Under the pieces are notes generated by a model. The model was not told the origin of the DNA and made no database searches. It saw nothing but the letters and a program-made list of their open reading frames with translations. Below, piece by piece: positions 8,723 through 16,530 of a stretch of DNA of 64,000 nt; position 1 is the stretch's first letter, and each line of letters starts with the position of its first letter. Location of the stretch: positions 21,904 through 85,903 of the forward strand of contig NZ_JBLBVL010000016.1 in NCBI RefSeq assembly GCF_047250365.1, given 5' to 3'. The translations under genes were made by a program, and so were the position numbers. The DNA is from Thaumasiovibrio sp047250365 (GTDB taxonomy: Bacteria > Pseudomonadota > Gammaproteobacteria > Enterobacterales > Vibrionaceae).

Positions 8723-8909
8723 CAATTAACAAAAAGTTCGTTAATTGACTAGGGGAGAAATCCCCAAAGATTCAAATTAGGGGTGGAATCCTAATCTGAT
8801 GATTGGACAAACCGAGTGTGGAAACTTGGTTTGATGATGACGGGTTTGGAAGCCCGTTATCAGTGTTCTTAGCTCGACTGCAATCGACTAAGGGCGGCGC
8901 TTAAAGCGC
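8723..8909 (+). ncRNA. Candidate structured RNA with repeated GGA hexaloop hairpins
   Basis: Consecutive hairpins with short spacers. 8723-8747: CAATTAAC/GTTAATTG. 8752-8765: GGGGA-GAAA-TCCCC, a GNRA tetraloop. 8776-8795: loop GTGGAA. 8809-8832: 9-bp stem, loop GTGGAA. 8840-8857: loop TTGGAA. 8868-8892: CTTAG-TCGA stem. 8896-8908: GCGC/GCGC. Three hairpins share a (G/T)TGGAA hexaloop and the spacers repeat GATGATG. GGA in hexaloops is the hallmark of CsrA/RsmA-binding sponge RNAs (CsrB, RsmZ), so a phage-coded sponge is possible. Alternatives are sites for a phage RNA-binding protein or a leader of the 9178 gene. The strand is assumed from the hexaloop reading. Confidence 0.4.
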
Positions 8910-8936
8910 GAAGTAGTTAAAGGCACAAATAAGTAA

Positions 8937-8960
8937 ACATACATACATACATACATACAT
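8937..8960. repeat. (ACAT)6 microsatellite
   Basis: Six perfect tandem ACAT units placed immediately before an AAGGAG ribosome-binding site. Copy-number change would alter the unstructured standby region in front of that site. Confidence 0.9.
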
Positions 8961-8978
8961 AAGGAGCAAGCTATGTAG
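8961..8978 (+). other. Ribosome-binding site followed by a start-stop mini-ORF (ATG TAG)
   Basis: AAGGAG at 8961-8966 is followed after six bases by ATG (8973) and directly by TAG. A strong Shine-Dalgarno in front of a one-codon ORF could load and stall a ribosome, as known for minimal ORFs, about 200 bases before the 9178 gene. It may be chance. Confidence 0.35.
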
Positions 8979-9010
8979 CCAAACACACACCGTCCAAACT
9001 CACATACAAA

Positions 9011-9095
9011 TTGTGCGATTACACATCGTACAAACACATAAATTATGCGATTGAGCTTCGTATAACTTCTAACGCCTACCATAACTGGTAAGCGT
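9011..9095. promoter_or_regulatory. Inverted-repeat cluster (iteron-like) upstream of the 9178 gene
   Basis: Two related stem-loops, TTGTGCGAT/ATCGTACAA (9011-9033) and TTATGCGA/TCGTATAA (9043-9065), share the arms TGCGAT and TCGTA. A third follows at 9072-9095 (ACGCCTACC/GGTAAGCGT, one mismatch). They may be binding sites for the downstream protein or RNA structures in its leader. Confidence 0.4.
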
Positions 9096-9145
9096 CAGTA
9101 ATTATACGTGCGGGATCGCTCTGAATCAATTTTTTCACGCAAATG

Positions 9146-9163
9146 CGTGTAAATATTTACACG
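9146..9163. promoter_or_regulatory. 18-bp perfect palindrome, probable operator
   Basis: CGTGTAAATATTTACACG ends 14 bases before the start codon at 9178. A second inverted repeat, CACGC-AAAT-GCGTG (9136-9149), overlaps its left edge. The position suggests that a dimeric protein, perhaps the 9178 product, controls initiation here. Confidence 0.5.
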
Positions 9164-9177
9164 AGCCAAATCACACT

Positions 9178-10302
9178 ATGATCACCGAGAGCATCCAGGA
9201 ACGCCCGAAGTACCTAAGTCCAGCACTAAGATCTCAAGCTGCTAACCTGGCGAAGCGCTACAAAGATGACCGCGCCATTCGTCAAGAGCTTTGCTATGTC
9301 ACTGCAGCGACCTTCTTTTATAAGCACAGTGAATGTAAAGGCATCTTTGCCACACCTCGCAATGTGGTTAAGCACTACAACATGCACGCGGCTAAGTTCA
9401 ACGTCCCGAGCCTTTCAACAAGCATTTCTCGTAATCGCACATTAGAGAGCATTCGCAAGAGATGTATCGACAAGGGCCTGTTCACTCGCTCGTATGGTGA
9501 GTATTACAAGGAAACCCATCAGCGCATCGTTTACCTTCACCCTGAACTGGATGCGATTGATAAGGTTGCACCAGGTGTAATTAATTGTGCCGCTCATAAC
9601 GCGAAAGCGCTTTTAGAGCGCACTAAAAGACATGAAATTAAGCAGCAAATACAAGCTAGTGGTAAAGCGCCAAAAAAGCCGGTAAATCCGAGTAACGGTA
9701 AGGGTTCGCGTGACTCAGATAAATCGGGACATTACGCACCATTGGAAACCGGATCTCTTACAGAGATTAAAAAGAATAAATATAACCAGGCTACGCTGGA
9801 AAAATTTTCATTGAATTTTGATTGGGTTAAGAAAACATTTGCTTCATACGCTAAAGAATTCATTACGCTGTCAAAGCTGTTTGAGAAGAACAAAGATAAG
9901 CCTGGCACGATGAATGAGATCCAGGCACTACGAATGATCCGGCTGTTTAGTCTAGTAGGTAGACGTATTCCTAGAGCCCTTCATAACGCGCTAGCACACG
10001 TCGCACACGTCGCAAGAGCAGCACAGGCAGACTTAGAGCCGTTAGGTGGTGGAATGACGTCAGCAGTTCATAGAGCGGCGACAGGAGCCTATGAGCGCCA
10101 CCAGCAAGAGCAGTCGCAAGCTATCGAGGTCGCGGCAGGTGTTCGAGTAAGTACCATCATCAGCGAGATCGCTAACCTCAAGCGCTTAATATCCAACAGT
10201 CTAGAGATAAATATGGATACAATGATTCTAGAAAGAACATTAGCGAGAGAGGAAGAGCGACTTGAAGGCTATAGAAACGAGTTTCCTGGGTTATCGTTTT
10301 AG
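9178..10302 (+). CDS. Unknown DNA-binding-like protein, possible replication initiator
   Basis: 374 residues, basic. Residues 60-130 (ATPRNVVKHYNMHAAKF to SYGEYYKETHQRIVYLHPE) look like a winged-helix domain. Around 160-190 there is a linker rich in Lys, Ser and Gly. The C-terminus (300-370) is helical. An initiator-like or transcription role is suggested by the inverted repeats and palindrome just upstream, but I do not recognise the family. The ribosome-binding site is weak (ACGAGCC). The 3' end overlaps the next gene by 41 bases. Confidence 0.55.
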   Translation: MITESIQERPKYLSPALRSQAANLAKRYKDDRAIRQELCYVTAATFFYKHSECKGIFATPRNVVKHYNMHAAKFNVPSLSTSISRNRTLESIRKRCIDKGLFTRSYGEYYKETHQRIVYLHPELDAIDKVAPGVINCAAHNAKALLERTKRHEIKQQIQASGKAPKKPVNPSNGKGSRDSDKSGHYAPLETGSLTEIKKNKYNQATLEKFSLNFDWVKKTFASYAKEFITLSKLFEKNKDKPGTMNEIQALRMIRLFSLVGRRIPRALHNALAHVAHVARAAQADLEPLGGGMTSAVHRAATGAYERHQQEQSQAIEVAAGVRVSTIISEIANLKRLISNSLEINMDTMILERTLAREEERLEGYRNEFPGLSF

Positions 10303-10795
10303 ATCCCGGGCCGAAGCGCGTTGGGCGGTATTTTTTAACACACTAGGGCTAGACTTCGTGTATGAGCCAGAAGGCTTTAAGTTACCGGTTGGCCGGTACT
10401 TACCTGACTTTTTCATACCGTTTCGGTCCCAAGATGGTGTGTATGTCGAGATCAAGGGCGGCAATCCTACGTTTGAAGAGCGGATGAAGTGCCGTAGTTT
10501 AGCCAGGAAGACGGGTAAGCCCGTATATTTGCTGTATAGCAATCCTATGAATGTAGTTATCAAAGCAATCGAATTCAGGCCTATTCGTCTGTTTTGGATA
10601 ACTCTATTCGTCCGCTCATCGGATTGGGCCAAGAAGCGCGGCAAGTTACCTTTTGCTGATCACCAGCGTTTAGTTGATGTGTTTTGCAATGGCCAGAAGC
10701 GCCGAACGCGGCAAGGTTTAATTGAAGATGCGATCCTTGCAGTAAGAAGCGCACGGTTTGAGCACGGAGAGAAACCGGCCGGACGGCCTGATTAA
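10262..10795 (+). CDS. PD-(D/E)xK-fold nuclease-like protein
   Basis: 177 residues. The N-terminus has the pattern of small phage PD-(D/E)xK proteins: FRSRAEARWAVFF (helix with a conserved Glu at 18), then GRYLPDFFIP with Asp49, then VYVEIKGG with Glu63 and Lys65. These form the D-ExK metal site of a DNA endonuclease. The start is a TTG at 10262 inside the previous gene, preceded by GAGGAAGAG, which is needed to include the conserved N-terminal helix. The target DNA is unknown; degradation or processing of host or phage DNA is possible. Confidence 0.65.
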   Translation: MKAIETSFLGYRFRSRAEARWAVFFNTLGLDFVYEPEGFKLPVGRYLPDFFIPFRSQDGVYVEIKGGNPTFEERMKCRSLARKTGKPVYLLYSNPMNVVIKAIEFRPIRLFWITLFVRSSDWAKKRGKLPFADHQRLVDVFCNGQKRRTRQGLIEDAILAVRSARFEHGEKPAGRPD

Positions 10796-10811
10796 GTAGC
10801 AGATACAAAAA

Positions 10812-10828
10812 AGGCCCTAACAGGGCCT
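10812..10828. terminator. Bidirectional intrinsic terminator
   Basis: AGGCCCT-AAC-AGGGCCT with flanking A and T runs, between the convergent genes ending at 10795 and 10834. Confidence 0.85.
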
Positions 10829-10833
10829 TTTGT

Positions 10834-11058
10834 TTAGTGTTGCCTTTCTAGTTCCCGCAATCTCTTAATGCGCCTTAAGTCGATTAGGTCGGAGGGTAAC
10901 ATGTGAATCATTAACTCTTTCCAATCGCTAGTGGAGTAACACCACGCATAAGCAGCGTCACTGTCTATTGAGTAAAAGAGCATAGTGCGTTGGCTGTAGT
11001 GAGTATCAGGTTTTGAGTTGCGACGCTCTATCATGGCGCTATGTTTGTTAAATGCCAT
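10834..11058 (-). CDS. Unknown small protein (74 aa)
   Basis: Leftward, second gene of a two-gene unit with the 11063 gene (4-base gap). Rich in Arg, Ser and Tyr with no known domain. The ATG at 11058 is closely coupled to the stop of its neighbour. Confidence 0.6.
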   Translation of the reverse strand: MAFNKHSAMIERRNSKPDTHYSQRTMLFYSIDSDAAYAWCYSTSDWKELMIHMLPSDLIDLRRIKRLRELERQH

Positions 11059-11062
11059 TGAA

Positions 11063-11332
11063 TTACTCCGATACCGCCAGTAATGCTTTCTCAGTCAGTT
11101 CTACTTTCCCGTCATTAATACAGAAAAGCGAGTGATCCATCATTGCGGTCAGTCGCGCCGCGTCAATGCGAAATCCCTTAGCAATATCTTCAACCGCGTT
11201 ATTGCCGGTCAAGACCACTTGAATAAGTTGATAGTCAAACATTGAGTTAGAAACTTTGCCGAATTTCGTCGGGTTAAGTGTTGGTTTGATCTCTGTTTTG
11301 TTGTTTTCGAGTAGCGTAAATAGCTTAGTCAT
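11063..11332 (-). CDS. Unknown small protein (89 aa)
   Basis: First gene of a leftward pair. The sequence from about 28 to 85 (NSMFDYQLIQVVLTGN, DIAKGFRIDAARLTAMMDH) reads as mostly helical and could be a small winged-helix or HTH protein, but no family is recognised. Upstream (11354-11372) lies a motif shared with two other leftward leaders. Confidence 0.6.
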   Translation of the reverse strand: MTKLFTLLENNKTEIKPTLNPTKFGKVSNSMFDYQLIQVVLTGNNAVEDIAKGFRIDAARLTAMMDHSLFCINDGKVELTEKALLAVSE

Positions 11333-11353
11333 AATACTGTCTCTAAATAAATT

Positions 11354-11372
11354 GAAATTACGTCATGGTGTG
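11354..11372 (-). promoter_or_regulatory. ACACCAT(G)ACGTAAT motif, leftward leader
   Basis: Read leftward: ACACCATGACGTAATTTC, 22-40 bases before the 11332 start. Close matches lie before the leftward genes starting at 25411 and 31910. This could be a shared operator or promoter element. Confidence 0.4.
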
Positions 11373-11445
11373 AGAGCCATTAAATAATATCTAAGCCCGC
11401 TTGTAAACTAGGAATTTAATAAAAATATGTGTAATATCTCAAAAA

Positions 11446-11474
11446 TTGATAGTAATCAGACATAGCGGTATAAT
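11446..11474 (+). promoter_or_regulatory. Sigma70-type promoter
   Basis: TTGATA (11446-11451), 17 bases, TATAAT (11469-11474). This is close to consensus and is the best host-type promoter in the window. Transcription would start near 11481, leaving almost no leader before the ATG at 11491. Confidence 0.8.
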
Positions 11475-11490
11475 TACCAGGGAGGCACGC

Positions 11491-11925
11491 ATGACAGAAG
11501 AGCTAGCAAAACATAAGCGAAATCAGCTTGAATCACGCATTGAACAACGGAATGAAGCGAATAATTCAATCCTTGATGCGATGGGTTTAGCCCTAGAGGA
11601 CAGTGACGCAATTTCACTCGTTGATACTGACGATTCAGAGGTTGGGTTAACGGATAGGCCTAAGACATGCAAAGAATGTCGCGGCCGAGGCGTTGTTAAG
11701 CCGATGTTTTTCGAATTCGAATGTCCCGCGTGCTACGGAACAGGCTATGACCTTTCCGACCCAATAAGGCTGATCAAGTGGCAAAAACTCTGTATGGAGT
11801 GGGCCAAGGATCGCATTGGTAGCCTCAAAAAAACGCTGTATTTGGCTAGCACTACAGTCGATGAGCGTGAGGCTGACTCGATGGAAGCTTTTTATAGCGA
11901 TAGTAAATACAACAAAAACGATTGA
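11491..11925 (+). CDS. Zinc-finger protein with CxxCxGxG/CxxCxGxG motif
   Basis: 144 residues from the ATG at 11491, chosen because GGGAGG precedes it and the promoter overlaps the longer reading. The central part has CKECRGRG and CPACYGTG, the zinc-binding pair of DnaJ-type central domains, found in many small phage proteins. No J-domain is present. It heads a probable operon with 11935, 12223 and 13743. The function is unknown; a zinc-dependent binding or chaperone-like adaptor is possible. Confidence 0.7.
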   Translation: MTEELAKHKRNQLESRIEQRNEANNSILDAMGLALEDSDAISLVDTDDSEVGLTDRPKTCKECRGRGVVKPMFFEFECPACYGTGYDLSDPIRLIKWQKLCMEWAKDRIGSLKKTLYLASTTVDEREADSMEAFYSDSKYNKND

Positions 11926-11934
11926 GGGTTTCTC

Positions 11935-12204
11935 ATGGAAGACACATATCAATTATTTCGACGCAAAACCATTCGTATCATTCGAGATATGAACGGCCTG
12001 TTAGACCATAGCGGCCCTCTCATTGATGGGTTGGCTATTACGGCTCGTGAAATTGCGTCGGGAGTAAAGGAGCCGCCGAAAGTAGCGGACATTGAAAAGC
12101 ACTTACAAGAGCTCGTTGCTGACGGCCGAGTAATGCCAATTACAAACGATACGTATCAACTCGCAGATGCGCAATCGCTATGCAAACGACTTATAGCTGA
12201 CTAG
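11935..12204 (+). CDS. Small winged-helix-like protein (89 aa)
   Basis: Residues 35-80 (TAREIASGV, VADIEKHLQELVADGRV, DTYQLA) have the spacing of a winged-helix domain. GAGGG precedes the ATG. It lies 9 bases after the zinc-finger gene, in the same operon. A DNA-binding role is inferred from the fold pattern only. Confidence 0.55.
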   Translation: MEDTYQLFRRKTIRIIRDMNGLLDHSGPLIDGLAITAREIASGVKEPPKVADIEKHLQELVADGRVMPITNDTYQLADAQSLCKRLIAD

Positions 12205-12222
12205 GCTAATACCAGGTATCAA

Positions 12223-13743
12223 ATGCAAAATCTCTCACACTCCCAAAACGCTGATTCAACTCTTTCTGTAACAATACCGTGGGGAAGCGAGGCCTTAAGC
12301 AAGGTCGCTAATCCAGATGAACTCGAATTGCTTTCACTGCAGCAACACATCATTGATGATCTGCAGCTAAAGATATCAGGCATGATGAGTCGTGCTACGG
12401 CCATTACTGCTATCAGCAATGCAGAGCAAGAATCGCAATCCCTTTCTATTCAGCTTAAAGAAGCCCTTGCATACATTGAACTTCTTTGCAGCAAGCAAGA
12501 GCAGGGCCGCAGCGATAGCGCCGCCGCCAATCAAGAGATTGAAGACCTAAAGCAGCAAGTCGAGATAGCGCAATTATCCATTGATGGCTTGAAAGAGCAG
12601 TTAAGCAAGCAATCACAACAGTCTCATGATGCAAGAGCCGATCTTGCAACGTCGCAAGTACTGGCTAATGACTTTGAATCTAAGTTTCATGTAGCGATGG
12701 ATAAGGTAGGCAAACGAAATCGTAAGATATCCGAGCTTGAAGCCGAGCTATATCAGTACAAGAACACGGTCACATCTACTAATAAGGCATTGAGGCAAGC
12801 GCAAGAAGAGCTAGCCGGTGTTGAGTCTCGTATCGCTAACGCGGTAAGTGCAGAGCGGGCCAGGATGCAAGAGCGCTTTGATGCAGAGCTACGAGCAGAG
12901 AAAGAAAAGGGACAGGCAGCGGGCAACAAGGTTGCCTCTATTGTCGAGCATGAAAGCCGCCAGCGTATTTCATCCCTCGAGCGAGAGCTTGAATTGCAGA
13001 AAGACAGTTATGACGATTTGACCGCTACACTACTCAGTTGTGAGTCATATCAAAATGCCTTGAATAGCTATGATCTGACTTTGGCTACTGTACGCAAGAA
13101 GTTTGAGGCGAAGCATAAAGAGATAGAGGCGCATACGGCGGATCTCGAAGCGCAGCTAACGCAAGCGAAGAGGGAAAACATTTATTTATCGGCGGTTCTC
13201 GACTTCTATTGCACTAACGTGGTGTGGTCGCACGAAGATGGTACCTATGTCTTTGTCCTAATGCACAGCAATAAGGCCCCGTACCGTACCGGATGGGAAT
13301 CAGAAGCGCACCGCAACTATCCAATTTGTGTTGTGATGAATCCCAACAATACGGCACACAAGATTGCTATCCATGAAGAGTCGAACGCGCTAATGGTCCC
13401 GGTTAACGAGGATGAGGTATGCTGCTTTAACCATAAGCACGGCAAAGCGATCCAGGCGGCCATGATGGCCATGCCGACTAAAGAATATAATGATGCAGTT
13501 GGGGCGAGCGTTAAGCGTAACAGGCTGATTGCACACAATGCCGAGCACTTAGATATTAATTGGTCCCAAACGCTGAAAACGGGCCGTTTCTTATCGATGG
13601 CTGGCGGTGAGCTGCTAAGTGATGAGGACTATAAAGAATTGAGCGTGATGCAAGTCTTGATGGCGAGTTTCCGTGGTGAGTTGGTATCTAAGGGAAAGAA
13701 AGCCAAACGCAATGTAGTTAGAAGAAAGAAGGCCCGTAAGTAA
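12223..13743 (+). CDS. Large coiled-coil protein, unknown function
   Basis: 506 residues. Residues about 30-320 are heptad-rich with many Glu, Gln, Ala and Leu, a long coiled coil. Residues 330-460 form a separate globular domain (FYCTNVVWSHEDGTYVFVLM, then PICVVMNPN, then MVPVNEDEVCCFNHKHG). The C-terminus is basic (KKAKRNVVRRKKARK). It overlaps the next gene (TAATG) and may work with the VRR-NUC protein. I recognise no family. Confidence 0.65.
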   Translation: MQNLSHSQNADSTLSVTIPWGSEALSKVANPDELELLSLQQHIIDDLQLKISGMMSRATAITAISNAEQESQSLSIQLKEALAYIELLCSKQEQGRSDSAAANQEIEDLKQQVEIAQLSIDGLKEQLSKQSQQSHDARADLATSQVLANDFESKFHVAMDKVGKRNRKISELEAELYQYKNTVTSTNKALRQAQEELAGVESRIANAVSAERARMQERFDAELRAEKEKGQAAGNKVASIVEHESRQRISSLERELELQKDSYDDLTATLLSCESYQNALNSYDLTLATVRKKFEAKHKEIEAHTADLEAQLTQAKRENIYLSAVLDFYCTNVVWSHEDGTYVFVLMHSNKAPYRTGWESEAHRNYPICVVMNPNNTAHKIAIHEESNALMVPVNEDEVCCFNHKHGKAIQAAMMAMPTKEYNDAVGASVKRNRLIAHNAEHLDINWSQTLKTGRFLSMAGGELLSDEDYKELSVMQVLMASFRGELVSKGKKAKRNVVRRKKARK

Positions 13744-14450
13744 TGGCCTTTGATGAAGCGTTTTTAGTTGAGCAGCAATTAAAGCGCGAACGATGGAACG
13801 CTGCAGGGAAGCGAACAGGCAATGGCGGCCGGTTTTCGACGAAATTTGGTAACACTACGAAGGCGATAAAACCCGCTCATAAAGAATCATTCCCTAGCGC
13901 TGGTGGCGTGACTCGTTCAAGAGTTGTTCTTGATCCTGATTTACCATCTTGGCTAGCTAAAATAGTATCGACGGATAAAGAGGTAATGCGCGGCTTAAGT
14001 GATAAAAGTTATCGCATTGAATCACCTCACAAACAAGCTATGGTGTGGCTTGCAAAGGATTTGACGCTGCTTAAATCGAACGAAGAGCACTATATCCAGG
14101 TAAGGCTTTTCTATACTGTAGAGATAGAACTTCCTGATGTGTACGAGGTTATGTTTTCGATACCTAACGGCGGTCTTCGAAGCAAGAAGACCGCCGGAAA
14201 ACTAAAGGCGGAAGGTCAAAGGGCCGGGTATCCAGATATTGCCATCGATACGGCGCGTGCGGGTTATTTTGGCTATCGTTTAGAAGTTAAAACCGAGTCG
14301 GGGAAGATGAGCGCGACACAAAAAGGCTGGTCAAAAAAGTTGAATAAAAACGGATACCTGTCTGAAACTCGTTATGGTTTTGACGATTGTATGTCCGGTA
14401 TTCGTGACTATGCATCGAAAGGGCCTACTTGCGCTATAGAAACAGAGTAA
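13743..14450 (+). CDS. VRR-NUC domain nuclease
   Basis: 235 residues. The C-terminal half fits the VRR-NUC fold (PD-(D/E)xK superfamily): PNGG at 141-144, GYPDIAI with Asp165, LEVKTESGKMSATQKGW with Glu181, Lys183 and Gln193, then NKNGY. Such domains in phages cut DNA junctions or flaps, often beside helicases. The start overlaps the preceding stop (TAATG), so the two are translationally coupled. Residues 1-90 are a basic extension not typical of the family. The fold call is strong; the substrate is not known. Confidence 0.8.
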   Translation: MAFDEAFLVEQQLKRERWNAAGKRTGNGGRFSTKFGNTTKAIKPAHKESFPSAGGVTRSRVVLDPDLPSWLAKIVSTDKEVMRGLSDKSYRIESPHKQAMVWLAKDLTLLKSNEEHYIQVRLFYTVEIELPDVYEVMFSIPNGGLRSKKTAGKLKAEGQRAGYPDIAIDTARAGYFGYRLEVKTESGKMSATQKGWSKKLNKNGYLSETRYGFDDCMSGIRDYASKGPTCAIETE

Positions 14451-14454
14451 CGCT

Positions 14455-15759
14455 GTGTTATTCTTGGTTCAAATTCACAAGCGAATATTTCTAATGCCTA
14501 ACTATCCAAGTACCGAGTTGGTAAAGCTGCTTGAGCAGGTTTCTATAGAGTCTAAAAGGCTGCTATGGCGATTACTAACACAACAAAAGCAGAAGGTAAT
14601 GCGAGTCAACCGCATTATAGGCGGCACGCTGCGACGTGTTGGTTTGGTCGGTGAAGATTTGGCGAGGATGGAAGTATTTCCGGCCCGTATTTACAAGTCG
14701 CGCACTTGTTCGTCGGAAGACATTGATTACCTTGATTCGATTGGCTTGCTAGAGTTTGCGGGCCAAAACAACTTTGTTGATGGCCTTATCTTCCGGTTAA
14801 GGCCTATGACGCTGGAATATCAACGTAAGTTAGTTGGGCTTATCATCGATGATCTGTTCCCTATTCCTACGAAAGTTAGTGTTAATGGCCTGGCGTCCTT
14901 GAGAGGCCTTAAGGTTAAGCAGGTTCCCGGTGGCTTTGAATTTAGCGTTGCGCGTCGTCTTAACTCTATTCATGTGCCTGAATCTCGTAAGATAATGAGA
15001 GCGTCGATGCTCGATGACCCGGCGCAAAGTGAGCATTGCAAGGTTAATACAGCAGAGCCATTAAGCCTTGTTGTTGATTGGGCCGATCTTAGTCATAAGG
15101 TGTGGGACTTTGAGCTTTTCTATCGCGCTATTCCTAGTGAAGTAAGCGCATTTTTTGAGGCTGCAAAGGTAAGGGCTAGCATTCGTCGGCCTTATCGCCT
15201 TGCCTGGCAAGAGTTGGCTAGTGGCGTTCAAATTACTAAAGGCCGGGCGAAGGGTGCGAGCAGTAAGGCCATTTCAAGGTTAGGTGAAGAGCGATTAGCT
15301 GAATTCACATTGCCCGATCCGCTTTTGGTTCGCTTCCACGATACGCCGTACAGCTATGAGCGCTTGAAAGAGATACCTAAAGCCGTGCTGACAGTACTAG
15401 AAGCACAAGGAGCGGTAAGGGAAGTGGACCCGTATTATGACGTTGTAGAGCGTTATGAAATGACAAGTGCCACGTACCGCAATAGGGCTATGCTGCTAGT
15501 CGAGATGCTTCGTAGTAATAATATTGTATCTGTGAAGACAGAGCTCGAGTGGATGGCGTCGGAGTTTGGCTTAAAGTGGCATAACCGAGGTGAGTACATT
15601 TTTGGTTTTGGGTTTGAGTCGATAGACAGCAAGAGCGCGTTACCGAGCTATCTCGAAAGAATGCACTTTTGCCCGTACACCGGAGCCGAGCTAAGGGCCG
15701 TTACGTCAATGACGGGCTGGCAATGGCTTTATGAATTTTACGAGCGTAGAGTTATCTAA
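14455..15759 (+). CDS. Unknown protein (about 430 aa)
   Basis: Basic and highly helical. No domain recognised. The reading from GTG 14455 gives 434 residues, but ATG 14494 (MPNYPSTELVKLLEQ) is an equally plausible start; neither has a clear ribosome-binding site. It ends the 11491-15759 unit. A nucleic-acid role is guessed from its charge and neighbours. Confidence 0.6.
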   Translation: MLFLVQIHKRIFLMPNYPSTELVKLLEQVSIESKRLLWRLLTQQKQKVMRVNRIIGGTLRRVGLVGEDLARMEVFPARIYKSRTCSSEDIDYLDSIGLLEFAGQNNFVDGLIFRLRPMTLEYQRKLVGLIIDDLFPIPTKVSVNGLASLRGLKVKQVPGGFEFSVARRLNSIHVPESRKIMRASMLDDPAQSEHCKVNTAEPLSLVVDWADLSHKVWDFELFYRAIPSEVSAFFEAAKVRASIRRPYRLAWQELASGVQITKGRAKGASSKAISRLGEERLAEFTLPDPLLVRFHDTPYSYERLKEIPKAVLTVLEAQGAVREVDPYYDVVERYEMTSATYRNRAMLLVEMLRSNNIVSVKTELEWMASEFGLKWHNRGEYIFGFGFESIDSKSALPSYLERMHFCPYTGAELRAVTSMTGWQWLYEFYERRVI

Positions 15760-15852
15760 CGCTTCTTTGCTTGGCGTTATGATGCAGGTTGTTTGAAGTC
15801 TGCATTCTTAGTGATAGGATATTCTATATCTGTTTATAGAAATTGAATTGGA

Positions 15853-16167
15853 ATGAAAAAAACACGGAATGTATCAAGACAGGTTATTTCATGCGATCTC
15901 GCTTTGTTGCTAGCCAGGGAGAGCGGTAAACCCGCTATGGGCCTGGTAGATACATGCGAGAGCTTTGTATCAGTATTTTTTGATGAGCTTAGATGCTACT
16001 TAAAGCACGGTGAATCCGTTGATATTGAAGGGTTTGGAATATTTAGACATCAACGTGTAGCAGAGCGCGACGGTGCCGGGTTCTTGGTTGGTAAGGTGTT
16101 ACCTGCAGCAACTAAAGTAAGGTTTGAACCGGCTAGCAAGTTCAAGCAAGGGGGCGTCGGCCTATGA
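15853..16167 (+). CDS. HU/IHF-like histone-like protein, subunit 1
   Basis: 104 residues. The C-terminal half has the HU/IHF signature: GESVDIEGFGIFRHQRVAERDG, then KVRFEPASKFKQ. HU and IHF bend and coat DNA as dimers. The N-terminal part has the two-helix start of the family. The start follows GAATTGGA. It overlaps the next HU-like gene by 4 bases, so the two are likely made together. Confidence 0.8.
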   Translation: MKKTRNVSRQVISCDLALLLARESGKPAMGLVDTCESFVSVFFDELRCYLKHGESVDIEGFGIFRHQRVAERDGAGFLVGKVLPAATKVRFEPASKFKQGGVGL

Positions 16168-16397
16168 TCGCTACCGCTCAGTTGGTGGCGAGGTTATCCG
16201 GCCGCTTAAATCTTCCTCAAAGTGTTGTTAGAGACAAAATCAACCATCTTGTCATTGCAATTGATTCTAGGCTGGTGGCTGGTGATTCAGTTGTGATCCG
16301 TGGGTTTGGGACCTTCTATAAATCCACATACATTCGTAACAGTAAAGCATGTAATCAGCTAGTGTTTAGGCCTTCAAAAGACTTACTTAGTGAGTGA
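16164..16397 (+). CDS. HU/IHF-like histone-like protein, subunit 2
   Basis: 77 residues. GDSVVIRGFGTFYKSTY and LVFRPSKDL are the HU/IHF beta-arm and C-terminal motifs. Starts within the previous gene (ATGA overlap). It differs strongly from its neighbour, so the pair may form a heterodimer like IHF alpha/beta. The beta-arm segment is short compared with host HU. Confidence 0.75.
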   Translation: MIATAQLVARLSGRLNLPQSVVRDKINHLVIAIDSRLVAGDSVVIRGFGTFYKSTYIRNSKACNQLVFRPSKDLLSE

Positions 16398-16530
16398 TCT
16401 CTAGACGCAATTGTTTGCGCCGCTCTATTCCCCCCTCAAAACTGCTAAAAATCGCGTTAACGTTACACATCTTTTATTTACTAAATTACAAAGTTATATA
16501 GAATACAGACATCAAAGGGATGTCAAAACT

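Noticed and set aside
8888..9082. Leftward open frame across the ACAT repeat
   Set aside because: Composition comes from the repeat and hairpins (MYVCMYVY); nothing supports translation.
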